Below are positions 44,608-53,400 of a stretch of 64,000 nt of DNA, piece after piece. Origin of the DNA: an uncultured Bacteroides sp. (GTDB lineage Bacteria; Bacteroidota; Bacteroidia; Bacteroidales; Bacteroidaceae). The stretch is from NCBI GenBank assembly GCA_947038155.1, contig CAMQVH010000004.1, forward strand, positions 1-64,000, in the 5' to 3' direction. Position 1 is the stretch's first letter. Each line of letters begins with the position of its first letter. The position numbers were made by a program, and so were the translations under genes. The notes under the pieces were generated by a model. The model saw only the letters and a program-made list of their open reading frames with translations, made no database searches and was not told the DNA's origin.

Positions 44608-45117
44608 TTACACTGTCGGGTCCGGAGCTTTCTCGTCGCCTCCGCCGCCTTCGTTTCCACCGCCACCGGGGTTGTTGTCCTCGCCTGATCCGTCGCCTTT
44701 CTTCTTTTTCGGGGCTTCGAGGTCGAGAAACTCGATCTTGTCACCGGCACGGGTAGACGTCAGGTTGGGGCGGACGCTGCTGGAAGGGCGGAAGTTGATC
44801 TGTATAGATTTGATATTCTTCACCGTACACTCTTCTTTCGTGGTTGCTCCCAGCGTATGGGCGGATAGGCTGAATACACCGAAGTCTCTGATATTGACCG
44901 ATTTTCCGTCGAAGAGCGCCGCTCGCATTGCCTCCACATAGTTGGTCAGTACGCTTTGGATGTCGCCCAGGGAGAGGGAACTCTTGTCTTTCATGATGTA
45001 GGCGATGCCGTCAAGGTCTACACTTTGGCCCATCGTCACCAGTTGGGGGTGGTACTTCAGCACCCCGTCAATTTTTCGCGGGTCTTTACGACCCATTCTT
45101 TTAAATGGTATTGCCAT
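44608..45117 (-). CDS. HU-like DNA-binding protein (HU-HIG type) with Gly-rich tail
   Basis: A 169-residue protein. Residues about 1-125 form an HU-like domain: the helical part LSLGDIQSVLTNYVEAMRAALFDGKSV is followed by VNIRDFGVFSLSAHTLG and a divergent arm. The tail is acidic and Gly-rich (KKKKGDGSGEDNNPGGGG, then GGGGDEKAPDPTV). It is longer than canonical HU (90 residues) and belongs to the Bacteroides HU-HIG group. It probably binds DNA or nucleoid sites linked to this cassette. It is the first gene of the unit, with a promoter box at 45225-45232. Confidence 0.88.
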   Translation of the reverse strand: MAIPFKRMGRKDPRKIDGVLKYHPQLVTMGQSVDLDGIAYIMKDKSSLSLGDIQSVLTNYVEAMRAALFDGKSVNIRDFGVFSLSAHTLGATTKEECTVKNIKSIQINFRPSSSVRPNLTSTRAGDKIEFLDLEAPKKKKGDGSGEDNNPGGGGNEGGGGDEKAPDPTV

Positions 45118-45224
45118 AATGATAAATTAAAGATTTAGAAAAATATAAATTAATAATTACTGATTGCTGTCACTCGATCAGTGTCGGGAGAGAGAATGAG
45201 CTCTGTTTCTTTCTTTCGATGTGT

Positions 45225-45232
45225 CAAAGATA
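45225..45232 (-). promoter_or_regulatory. -7 promoter box of the HU-amidase-smalltalk operon
   Basis: Reads TATCTTTG on the minus strand, matching TAnnTTTG. The leader to the HU ATG would be about 100 nt. Confidence 0.55.
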
Positions 45233-45256
45233 GCCTGTTTCTAAGCCATGAGAATA

Positions 45257-45286
45257 CGTACTTTATCGTACTTCGTCGTACTTTCG
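45257..45286. promoter_or_regulatory. Three 10-bp tandem operators (CGTACTT)
   Basis: CGTACTTTAT, CGTACTTCGT and CGTACTTTCG follow each other with exact 10-bp spacing, one helical turn. They lie just upstream of the HU promoter and in the shared region with the divergent DUF4248 promoter. An inverted copy, AAGTACG, is at 45368-45374, directly after the DUF4248 -7 box. This looks like a cooperative repressor or activator array. Confidence 0.7.
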
Positions 45287-45336
45287 TTCAGAATGTATTT
45301 ACTTTATTTCTGATTGATTTTATTTTACTTGTTTGC

Positions 45337-45367
45337 TTGTGTGCGCAAATATGTTTTAGTATATTTG
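45337..45367 (+). promoter_or_regulatory. Promoter of the DUF4248 gene
   Basis: TTG (45337-45339), 20 bp, then TATATTTG (45360-45367) matches the Bacteroidetes -33/-7 pattern. The start would be near 45375, overlapping the inverted AAGTACG operator copy. The ATG is at 45396. Confidence 0.65.
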
Positions 45368-45395
45368 AAGTACGAAAGAACTTAATAACAACGAT

Positions 45396-45641
45396 ATGAA
45401 AACAGAAAAAGAAGAAGCGGAAGAAGAACCGTTTGTCATCCGTCCGTATTTGAAGTCGGAGCTGGCTCACAAATACAATCCACATTTGCCATTGATTTAT
45501 GCCATGCAGAAACTACGGGGATGGATCAGAAATAATAAAGAACTTTATGACGCTATGTATAGCGGTGGAGAAGGAAAAAACGATCATGCTTATAGCAGCA
45601 GACAGGTGAGGCTGATCGTGAAGTTTCTCGATGAGCCGTGA
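45396..45641 (+). CDS. DUF4248 family small protein
   Basis: An 81-residue protein with the DUF4248 pattern: an acidic start, FVIRPYLKSELAHKY, ALKKL-like MQKLRGWIRNNKEL, and the closing YSSRQVRLIVKFLDEP. It has no membrane helix. The basic, helix-rich end could bind DNA, and the gene is divergent from the HU gene across the CGTACTT array, so a regulatory role is a reasonable guess. The family commonly accompanies HU-like and VirE-type genes in Bacteroides. Confidence 0.85.
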   Translation: MKTEKEEAEEEPFVIRPYLKSELAHKYNPHLPLIYAMQKLRGWIRNNKELYDAMYSGGEGKNDHAYSSRQVRLIVKFLDEP

Positions 45642-45711
45642 ATCTGTTTTTCGATGAGTCGTGAATCTGTTTCTTGATAAGTCGTCCGTCTGTAAGGAAG
45701 AAACAAATTAG

Positions 45712-45781
45712 CTATTAGCATATCGAAATTAGCTATTAGCTAATTTGTTTTTGCTAATAGCTAATTTCGATATGCTAATAG
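45712..45781. repeat. 29-bp perfect palindromic hairpin
   Basis: 45712-45740 and 45753-45781 are exact reverse complements with a 12-nt loop (TAATTTGTTTTT). Each arm contains TTAGCTATTAGC and CATATCGAAA. There is no flanking T tract. It lies 70 bp after the DUF4248 stop and before the dispersed repeat. It could end transcription or serve as a protein or cruciform site. Confidence 0.92.
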
Positions 45782-45922
45782 GCTTATTGGGGAGAATATA
45801 GAGAGAAATCCTCCCATTTGTCACCACTTTCTTGTATACTAAAACAGGATTGGTTTGCGAAATTTTTTTTATTCATTCCGGCGCGATTATGAGCTAATTG
45901 TTAGTCAATACTATCCCTATTT

Positions 45923-46210
45923 GAGCTGACTAAAAAGTCGGTACTATCTCAAATCTCCTCCTTCTGGAAGGAGGAGTACCCGTAGGGGGAGGTGGTAGGT
46001 AAGCATATAACTTGTTTATTACCATTAATTTACGTATTCACCTACCACCTCGGTCTTCGACCACTCCTCCTTCCTGAAGGAGGAGATTTAAGATACAACC
46101 GACTTTTAGTCAGCTCAAATGTGGATACAACTGACTTTTAGTCAGCTCAAATGTGGATACAACCGACTTTTTAGTCATTCTCACTTGATGATACCATTGA
46201 CTTTTTAGTC
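45923..46210. repeat. Dispersed intergenic repeat, copy B, with 32-bp tandem repeats
   Basis: 45923-46115 is a close relative of the element at 15284-15517, with the same inverted arms (core GACTAAAAAGTC, CTCCTCCTTC hairpin, GGTGGTAGGT/ACCTACCACC). Its right end is expanded into a tandem array with 32-bp period: units start at 46092, 46124 and 46156 with GATACAAC(C/T)GACTTTT. A last degenerate core ends at 46210. It fills most of the gene-free stretch 45642-46294. No coding sequence is seen there. Confidence 0.85.
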
Positions 46211-46294
46211 AAGATAGTATTTTTTTCTTGTGACAATGAAGTAAAAGTCACGAATTTCCCCTTTCAAAGTCCAGTAAAGTCCAGAAAGTCCATA

Positions 46295-48670
46295 TTAGAT
46301 TTTCAGAATATACGAACCGTGACCTAACTTGCTGATTCTCCCTGCTTTAATGCCTTTATTCAATAAGTAGTAAACGGTGCTTCTTGAGAGGTTCAATTCC
46401 TCTCCCAAAGCACATGCTTCTTTGGCTGAAAAACTCTTTTTGAGTTTCGTCAGAAGTCGCGAGAGATTATCGGGCGATTGTAACGGTTTCGTATCTTCGG
46501 CAGAGCTTTTTACCGAAGTACTGACCAGTTTGCTATGTTCGAAGCAACACAGCACGATGGCGAGCGCTGCTTTGAAATGCGCGTCCGAGCAGTATACTTC
46601 GGGTGTTTCCATTCTCATGGTTCCCTTGTCGATGGCGGAGAAAATGCAGCAGATGCGTGCCGTTATCACTCCATAACGTTTCACCACCCCCAGCAGGTCA
46701 TCATTACCTAACTGGTCCGTATCTTTGAGCAGTTGCGTGAATACCCGGTTGAATTCTTTTTTCTGTGTATCTGTCAGCTTTACTTCCGTAGGAGAATCTT
46801 TCAGAAACAATGCCATCTGTGCGAAGCGCATGGACAACTCGTTGAAGAGATCGTCCGCACGCACCTTTTCCTCCGCGAACACATCCTGCCATGCTGCCGG
46901 AAGTCTGAAGGTATTGATCAGAAAGCGGTTGTACAGCCCTGTCTCCATGGTCGGGATGAATAAAATGAGGCTGGATGGAGTGCCGGTGAGAAAAGCCGAC
47001 AGGGAGGGATATTCCACTTTCAGCGGATGTCGTCCGTTGATCTTGTAGGACGAACTGATCAGTTCGTGTTCGAATGCCTTGCAGAGGATATCGTCGAAGT
47101 GTCCGTAATCTTGGTTGCGGGCTGTGCTGACGCTGCTGGCTTCGGTACTGGTGAGCAAGGAAGAACAACTTTGGTTGTTGATGAGGTGAGTGATGAGCTG
47201 TGCACGGCTGATGTCGGCAGGGATCAGCGGAAATGCCAGCTTCGGCTCCTCCGGTTCGTCCGGCAGGTTGGTGGCGGCAGTATTCTTTTTGCGTATCGCC
47301 TGCAAGGAGAGGGTGTAGTCCCTGAGTGCTTTCTTGTATTCCTTTTCGATCTTCAGACTCTGCTTCTCCCAATACTCACAATAGTGCTTGTGCAGGCGTA
47401 TGCCATAGCCGATGAGGTTCTTGTTGGCACCGGAGGAAGCTACGACGATGCAGTAGATGTTGGGCTGATAATTCCGTCGGTTGTAGCGGATGTTTACGCT
47501 GGGGAGCATGCTGCTTATCGTGGTAATACATGACAACAAGAGTCCGTCCCTTTCACGCTCGTCTCTTGCGATGGAGACGCACTCCTTGAAGATGGCGGGA
47601 ATGAGATCGTAAATTTCGTCAGGAAAGGTCGGAGTCTGCTCTCTGAGCTCTTCTCCGATGATTTCATCCTCCTTTTCTGCCGGATTTTCGTTTTCTGAAA
47701 ATCCTATAACGGACTTTTGGACTTTACTGGAATTTGAAGGAGGATTTTCGAAGCTTTCCGTCTCTGCCGCAGTCATTATATTCTGGTAAGCTGATTTTAC
47801 AGTACGTGCGATTTCGGGTTCACGGAAGTTGTCTTCTTCCAAGGTGCGAACCAATTCGGTGGTCAGTTCGGTACGGTCGATGCCGCGTTTGCAGGCAGCG
47901 CAGCTGAGCCGGAAAACGGTTCCGTTCCGGTCGCCCGTTGCGGCAGGGTAGAGGGTGAGGTAGGACTGTACGAAGGGAGCGGCGGAAATCCGGTTGCCCG
48001 CCTTTGCAGGCGGATGTCCGTTGGAGAAAGAGGTGGGAGTGCAGGTGGTGCGGGGAGCGGAAGTGACGGGAGCGTAGGTGACGCGCGGAGTGAGTGCACC
48101 GTTCGGCAGAAAGTCGTTGACGGCCTTTGCGTCACCGTTGTAGTATGCGTCCGGGTCGTATGATCCGAAGCAGGGATGGGTGATATCCTTGCATTTCCCG
48201 TCGTTCTCTACGCCGAGAACGGTGGAAACGAGCTTTGCCGTCGCTTCATAAATGGCAGGATAATCGTTTACTCCGTCGATATCTATGCGAATGAACAATT
48301 TCACGCCACGGCCGGAGATGCTGATAAACGCTCCCAACACGTATTCGAGCAGGCAGGCACGTACGAAAATATCCTTTGTCTGTTCGTCCGTATGGTCGAT
48401 GTCGATGCAGAGTGCGAGTGACAGGGAGGTCAGGTTGTTCTTTGCGTGTCCATTCTTGCATACGCCTGCGGGGATGACGCATGCCATGCTGTCTTTGATG
48501 GTTTGTGCGTCGTGTTTGCGGTCTTTTGCCAGACAATTGCGGTGGCCTTCTGCGGGTACTTTCCAATGTCCGTTGCGCACCATTGCGAAAAAATCTTCAA
48601 AAGTTATAGTCGTGGAATTTTTACTCCAAGTGTTGGTAAATAGTGACACTTGGTACATGTGCTTTCTCAT
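46295..48670 (-). CDS. VirE_N/DUF3987 primase-helicase-like protein
   Basis: A protein of about 791 residues. The N-terminal third is a VirE_N (BT4734-like) domain resembling primase-polymerases: ALCIDIDHTDE with the metal-type DxD, and AFISISGRGVKLFIRIDID. A middle segment contains APFVQSYLTLYPAATGDRNGTVFRLSCAAC, a PriCT-like helical part. The DUF3987 domain follows (about 350-720), with the expected P-loop written VVASSGANKN, where the usual GKS/T end is altered. A short C-terminal helix-turn-helix (LSRSTVYYLLNKGIKAGRISK) ends it. The ATG at 48670 (MRKHMYQVSLF) was chosen; 48658 is possible. It has its own promoter and a leader hairpin, so it need not be read from the pilus operon. DNA processing is likely; the process is unknown. 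Confidence 0.82.
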   Translation of the reverse strand: MRKHMYQVSLFTNTWSKNSTTITFEDFFAMVRNGHWKVPAEGHRNCLAKDRKHDAQTIKDSMACVIPAGVCKNGHAKNNLTSLSLALCIDIDHTDEQTKDIFVRACLLEYVLGAFISISGRGVKLFIRIDIDGVNDYPAIYEATAKLVSTVLGVENDGKCKDITHPCFGSYDPDAYYNGDAKAVNDFLPNGALTPRVTYAPVTSAPRTTCTPTSFSNGHPPAKAGNRISAAPFVQSYLTLYPAATGDRNGTVFRLSCAACKRGIDRTELTTELVRTLEEDNFREPEIARTVKSAYQNIMTAAETESFENPPSNSSKVQKSVIGFSENENPAEKEDEIIGEELREQTPTFPDEIYDLIPAIFKECVSIARDERERDGLLLSCITTISSMLPSVNIRYNRRNYQPNIYCIVVASSGANKNLIGYGIRLHKHYCEYWEKQSLKIEKEYKKALRDYTLSLQAIRKKNTAATNLPDEPEEPKLAFPLIPADISRAQLITHLINNQSCSSLLTSTEASSVSTARNQDYGHFDDILCKAFEHELISSSYKINGRHPLKVEYPSLSAFLTGTPSSLILFIPTMETGLYNRFLINTFRLPAAWQDVFAEEKVRADDLFNELSMRFAQMALFLKDSPTEVKLTDTQKKEFNRVFTQLLKDTDQLGNDDLLGVVKRYGVITARICCIFSAIDKGTMRMETPEVYCSDAHFKAALAIVLCCFEHSKLVSTSVKSSAEDTKPLQSPDNLSRLLTKLKKSFSAKEACALGEELNLSRSTVYYLLNKGIKAGRISKLGHGSYILKI

Positions 48671-48691
48671 TTGAAATATAATATGTTGGTT

Positions 48692-48729
48692 GCCGGAAGC
48701 GGGCGGTGTCGTTATCACGGGCTTCCGGC
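48692..48729 (-). other. Leader hairpin upstream of the VirE/DUF3987 gene
   Basis: GCCGGAAGC (48692-48700) pairs perfectly with GCTTCCGGC (48721-48729) around a 20-nt loop. It lies in the expected 5' leader, starting only a few bases after the predicted transcription start, and has no T tract, so control of translation or stability is more likely than termination. Confidence 0.6.
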
Positions 48730-48731
48730 TG

Positions 48732-48762
48732 CGAAGGTAGGAACTTCGCTTTTTTTACCAAA
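48732..48762 (-). promoter_or_regulatory. Promoter of the VirE/DUF3987 gene
   Basis: On the minus strand, TTTG (48759-48762), 19 bp, then TACCTTCG (48732-48739) fits TTTG-N19-TAnnTTTG with one mismatch. It partly overlaps the 3' end of the upstream gene. Confidence 0.55.
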
Positions 48763-48769
48763 TCGACTA

Positions 48770-49243
48770 TTAGGACTGATTTCTGTTCCAATCGTCCCAT
48801 TGGTCTTTCACCATCTCCTCCAGTTTTCCCAGACAGCTTTTATAGGCTATGGCATGCTTCGGAGAGCGTTCGTCGCGGATTTCGATGCAATGGAACAACC
48901 CTTTCAGTACGTCCGGACAGCGTGGCATCAGCGGTATCTGCTTGATGATCCGTTCTTCTTTGTTGCACTCTTTGATGTCTTTATCCTGTACGGATTTCCA
49001 AAGGAACTGTTGCTTAAAAATCTCTTTTGCAAGGATTTCAAGTAATTCATTTTGAGTAAATAAGATGGGGAATCCGGGTAGGTGGCATTGAGATATGTCA
49101 TCTGCTGTCAACGGATTGCCTGCTTTATCTACCATTGTTACGTTTAACGTAAAGTTGCCGATTTTTTCGGCAAAATCCAAAAGGTTTTTTTTACCATAAT
49201 TTTTAGGATTAATAATGCTGCAAATTTCTTCTTTTTTTATCAA
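48770..49243 (-). CDS. Hypothetical protein at the end of the pilus operon
   Basis: A 157-residue soluble protein with no signal peptide, no membrane helix and no motif I recognise. It is mixed charged, with three Cys in IKECNKEER, PLMPRCPDV and FHCIEI and one more near the end (YKSCLGK). It lies 17 bp after the minor fimbrillin gene and is probably co-transcribed with it, yet a cytoplasmic protein is unexpected in a pilus operon. It could instead belong with the VirE gene downstream. Confidence 0.65.
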   Translation of the reverse strand: MIKKEEICSIINPKNYGKKNLLDFAEKIGNFTLNVTMVDKAGNPLTADDISQCHLPGFPILFTQNELLEILAKEIFKQQFLWKSVQDKDIKECNKEERIIKQIPLMPRCPDVLKGLFHCIEIRDERSPKHAIAYKSCLGKLEEMVKDQWDDWNRNQS

Positions 49244-49260
49244 AGTAGAATACTTTATGC

Positions 49261-50418
49261 TTATTTATCTTCTTGCATTTCTTCCCAATGCGGTAAAATT
49301 CTTGAAGTAACGTAACCTCTTGTCAGGCTTGCCCCCAGATTGATGGGTACTAACTTTGTTCCGACTCCATAGAAACGGTTGGCTACGATCGGGAAACGGT
49401 AGACTCCTTCGGGGTCGATGATGCCTGTGCCGTTGCCGGTAGAAGAGTCGTCGCTGTCCGATAACGTCACGCGGGTGGAGCGGAGGGTGGTTCCGGAGGC
49501 GTTTACTATTTCTATTTTCAGCGTATAGTCGTTGGCGTTCACCGGTGCGGGGGCAGGTACGGGGAGTACGTAAGAACCTTTTGAGAGGACGGTCAGAGCC
49601 GTGGTGCCTGCCGGTACGGGGATTTCCACCAATACCTGTCCGCCGGTGGAGGCATTGAGGGGACTGCTGAGATAGTCAAGGAATACGGGCGTTTGCTGCC
49701 GTTGCAATAACGGGACGCTCTTATTCTGTTGTGTGTAGAGGGTGATGCGGAGGGCGGATACAGTGTTCCCGCCGATTTGCGTGGGGATGTTGGTAAACCA
49801 GCCCATCACTCCAGCCACACGACGCCAGAGGTCTACGTTGCCTTGTGTGCCGTAGCTGTTGGGCGTCAGCACGGTGGCTCCTGCGAACAGTTCGGATTGG
49901 CGCATGGCAGTCCATGTGGCGGCTTCGCTGCCTGCGAGGGTGGCGATGGCTTGTGAGAGCATGGTAGTGCCGACTTTGATGGCTGAGGGAAGTCCGTAGG
50001 TGCTGCCGGAACGGTCGTCCAAGCCGATGGCTAGGAAGGTGTAAGGAGAGCCGTTTGCCAGTCCGGTGTACTTTACGTGATAGCGCATGGTGGAGGTGAC
50101 GGTGGGCGCCTGATTGCCGAAATAGGCCAGCCAGCCGATGTCTTCGGAGGCAAGGCAGGTGGCATTGTCTCCTGTGCCGTCGAATATATAGAGGCGGACA
50201 GAGGTCACGTGCTGCACGTTGTCCGATCCGGACAGGTCGGTACGGGTGGAGAGTTCACCGGCTACGGTGAAGTTGAGTATTACGTTGCTTGTTTCCGCAG
50301 GCTTGGCGGGATCGGAAGGAGTTTCGGTGATGTCCTCTTCCTGTCCGCAACCGGCAGCCAGCAATGCCGATGCAAGAAGCCAGCCGTATAGATGTTTCTT
50401 TATTTTTCGATGGTTCAT
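49261..50418 (-). CDS. Fimbrillin-family lipoprotein (minor/tip pilin)
   Basis: A 385-residue pilin precursor with a lipobox (LLAAGC, Cys 24). It has the fimbrillin N-domain pattern with VTSVRLYIFDGTGDN following a possible protease-processing Arg in ELSTRTDLSG. In type V pili the lipidated precursor reaches the surface, is cut after an Arg, and polymerises by strand exchange. Its place after the large adhesin gene resembles accessory tip pilins (FimE or Mfa3/4-like). It is probably co-transcribed with the upstream giant gene (47-bp gap). Confidence 0.85.
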   Translation of the reverse strand: MNHRKIKKHLYGWLLASALLAAGCGQEEDITETPSDPAKPAETSNVILNFTVAGELSTRTDLSGSDNVQHVTSVRLYIFDGTGDNATCLASEDIGWLAYFGNQAPTVTSTMRYHVKYTGLANGSPYTFLAIGLDDRSGSTYGLPSAIKVGTTMLSQAIATLAGSEAATWTAMRQSELFAGATVLTPNSYGTQGNVDLWRRVAGVMGWFTNIPTQIGGNTVSALRITLYTQQNKSVPLLQRQQTPVFLDYLSSPLNASTGGQVLVEIPVPAGTTALTVLSKGSYVLPVPAPAPVNANDYTLKIEIVNASGTTLRSTRVTLSDSDDSSTGNGTGIIDPEGVYRFPIVANRFYGVGTKLVPINLGASLTRGYVTSRILPHWEEMQEDK

Positions 50419-50465
50419 GAGTCTGTTATTTTGATGGTTTTATAAAAATAATCCGTGCCTGATGA

Positions 50466-53400
50466 TCAATTCTTTTCCAGATAGAAGCGTCCTACGTTGG
50501 TGGAAAGGATGCCGATATCGAGCGTGATCTCCGAAGCGGATAACGGAGTTCGTTTCCCTGTTTGCGTATCTATGAGTGACCAGTTTTTCCAAGCGTCACC
50601 GTTGCCGTGAGAGAGTTTCAGTGTTACCCGTGCAGGGTTGTACAGGCTGAATCCCAGCGGGATGCGTGTGGCGTCGTTGAGCTGCTGTATGTCGAGCGCT
50701 TTCTCGTCGGCGATACTGAAAACTGCGATCTTCGGTGGTATTTCGTTGTCCATCAGCAGTTCGGAATCTTCTGTCGGACGATAGGCGGTGGAAGCGGACG
50801 GATGGAGGCGCAACAGACATTGTGAGGAAACGTTTCCGACGGTGGCGGTCAGTATCAGTGCAGAACGACCGGAGACGGTGGAGCGACCGGAACTTCCGGC
50901 ATTTTCGATACTGCCCGAAGCCATAGCGCGGGTGCTCCTCAACTTTCCGGACGAACCGGGGGCTTGTGTCAGCATCGCTTCCGTGAACCTGATGGGCAGC
51001 GTGGTGGAAGCAACGTTTACCGTGACGAAAACGGATTGCATGGGAGCGATATACATGAAATCGTTTCCGTTTGTCAGCAACGTTCCGTTGGCTTTGATGA
51101 CGGAATTATTGCTGTTGCCATCGTACACCTTGACGGAAGTGATCGTCGGATTTTCCGTCATGAAGCGGTCTATGCGGATATGTGTCATGAACGGGTTGCC
51201 CACTAAGAAAGTGTTTCCGGGAACCTTGTTCGTGGCGTTCACCGTAATCGGGAAAGTGGCGGTTCCGCTGCTGTTCTCGTAGATGAAGCGTCCCGGCAAC
51301 GTACGTGTAAGGGTTTCGCTGTAGGAAGTGCCCTGACCGGAGACGTTATAATAATTGTAACGTGTATGTACTTTGGGGAATCGGAAAGTGAGGGTGCTTG
51401 CCGATGCCGCTTCCTTGTTCGCCAGGAGCGAGAAGCCGATGCCCGTGCCATAGTTTTGGTTGAGGGCGTTGAAAGGCGGTGTCCAGTTCGTCTTGTCCGG
51501 CACTACGGTGACGGGGGTAAGCGTTCCTCCGCTGATCTTCTGTCCCGGGGCGTCATGGCTCCATAGGCGCTGATAGATACGCGGGTTGAAGCGGTTTTCG
51601 GGAGAAGTCGTCTCGTTCAGTGTCACGAAAAAGTCGTTGTTCTGAGTGCCGTTCATGGCGGCGGGGATAAACATATCTCCGGTGAAGGTGGCTTTCAGTG
51701 GTGCGGACAGCATATAGTAGCGTCCCGATTGTAAGGCTATTGCCACCCATGCCTGCGAGTAGGTGAGATAGTGGGTGTTCACTATTTCGGCGTTCGGGGC
51801 GAAATGGAGGTTGTTGCAGTAGTTGGCATCGCCTTGCACGAGCACAGGGTAGAGGGCGCAGTCCGACGGGATGATGACGTCCGTACATTGCCACGGGCTG
51901 CCGTCGCTCCAGTTGGTCCACGTGTTCCAGTTGGAGGTGGCGGCGTTGGCTTTCCAGGTAGTGCGCAGCGGGTGGACGGTGGAGTGGATGCCGTTGTAGT
52001 AAATGTTGGTACCTCCGGCATCGTAAATTGAGATGTAATAGTCGCCCGCAGGCAAACTTGGGATGGTGAATGTCTGATTGGTGAGCGTCACGGTCTTGTC
52101 CGTCACTTCGTTGTTTTTGGCGGCGTTGTAGAGGCGCAGGAGGTAACTGTTGCCGTTCGTGCCACCCTGCACTTGAATGACGATGGGCGAGCCTTGGCAG
52201 AGATGCCCGGTCACGCTGAGGAAGTCGATTGTTTCACCCGATCCGGTCGTTTCGGCACAGTCGGGGATACCGTCTCCGTTGCTGTCCTGACGGGTGTAGA
52301 CGCCTGCCAGTTGGAGTGTTTTCAGCGCATCCGTCACTCCGGCAAAGGTGATACGTACTTCGTCGAATGGTACGGTGGAAGGGGTCGTTTCTATGTACTG
52401 CCGGCCTCCGTAGCCGATGACGTCGAGTCCCAGCACGCCGCCTGTTCCGGTGCGTCCTACTTCTACGCCGGCATTATATACGGTGAGCGTTGTCCATGAG
52501 AGAAGGTCGGCTCCGGCTATCCCCGTCGGGTCTACTACGATAAATCCTACGGGTTGTTTCTGCTGGATCTTGTTGAATTTGACAGCTACGGTGACCGCTC
52601 CCAGTACGTTGGTCGTGGTGATGGTGGAGTAGGAATTTACGTCGCTGTCGATTAGGTTGCCCAAGTCATTGAACGAAGTGCCCACGTTGGCGACTCCCGT
52701 GCTGCGGGTAGCGGCATAGTTGATGCTGGCACCGTAGGTAGAAGGAGTCATCAGTTGGAGGCAGGCGTTGGCGGGACTCCCGCTGTAGCAGGAGGCATCG
52801 GCGTTTTCCCAGAAAGCGTAGTAGATGCGGAAAGCGTTGAGGTTGAGGTTCAGCACGCCGCCTGTCCATAGCTCGATGGAGTCAAATTCCTGATTGGTGG
52901 TGACACCGATGCGCACTTTGTTGCCGTTATCGCCTATCAGTCCGGCGGAAATAGCGTTGTTGCCGTCCGCGGCGCTTTCGAACACTTTCACACCGTTGCG
53001 GTATAGCCGGATGATGAAGAGTTTCAGCACATTGGCGCTGAGCAGCTTCGTAGAGGTCTGGATGACGAATCCGGTGCGGATGGAGCTCTTTGCAGCGTTG
53101 ACAGGCTTGTCGGTGGCAGTGCGGATACCGACGATGGAAGTATTGGCAGCGATGCTGGCTACATTATTATAAGTAATGTAGTTGTCGGGATTGCTGTCTA
53201 TGAGGTTGTTCTTTCCGGTGAAGTTGGTTCCTTCGCCTACGCAGAGCAGGCATCCGCCGCCGGAAGGAGCGTAGACGGATGCTCCGTTACTGGCAAGGGT
53301 GATCAGTGTGTTGCAGGATGCGGTATCGCTGATACTATTGGCATTGCGGGTGATGGTGGCGGTCTGCGTATAGGTAGTGCCGTCGGTGGCGGTGTAAGTT

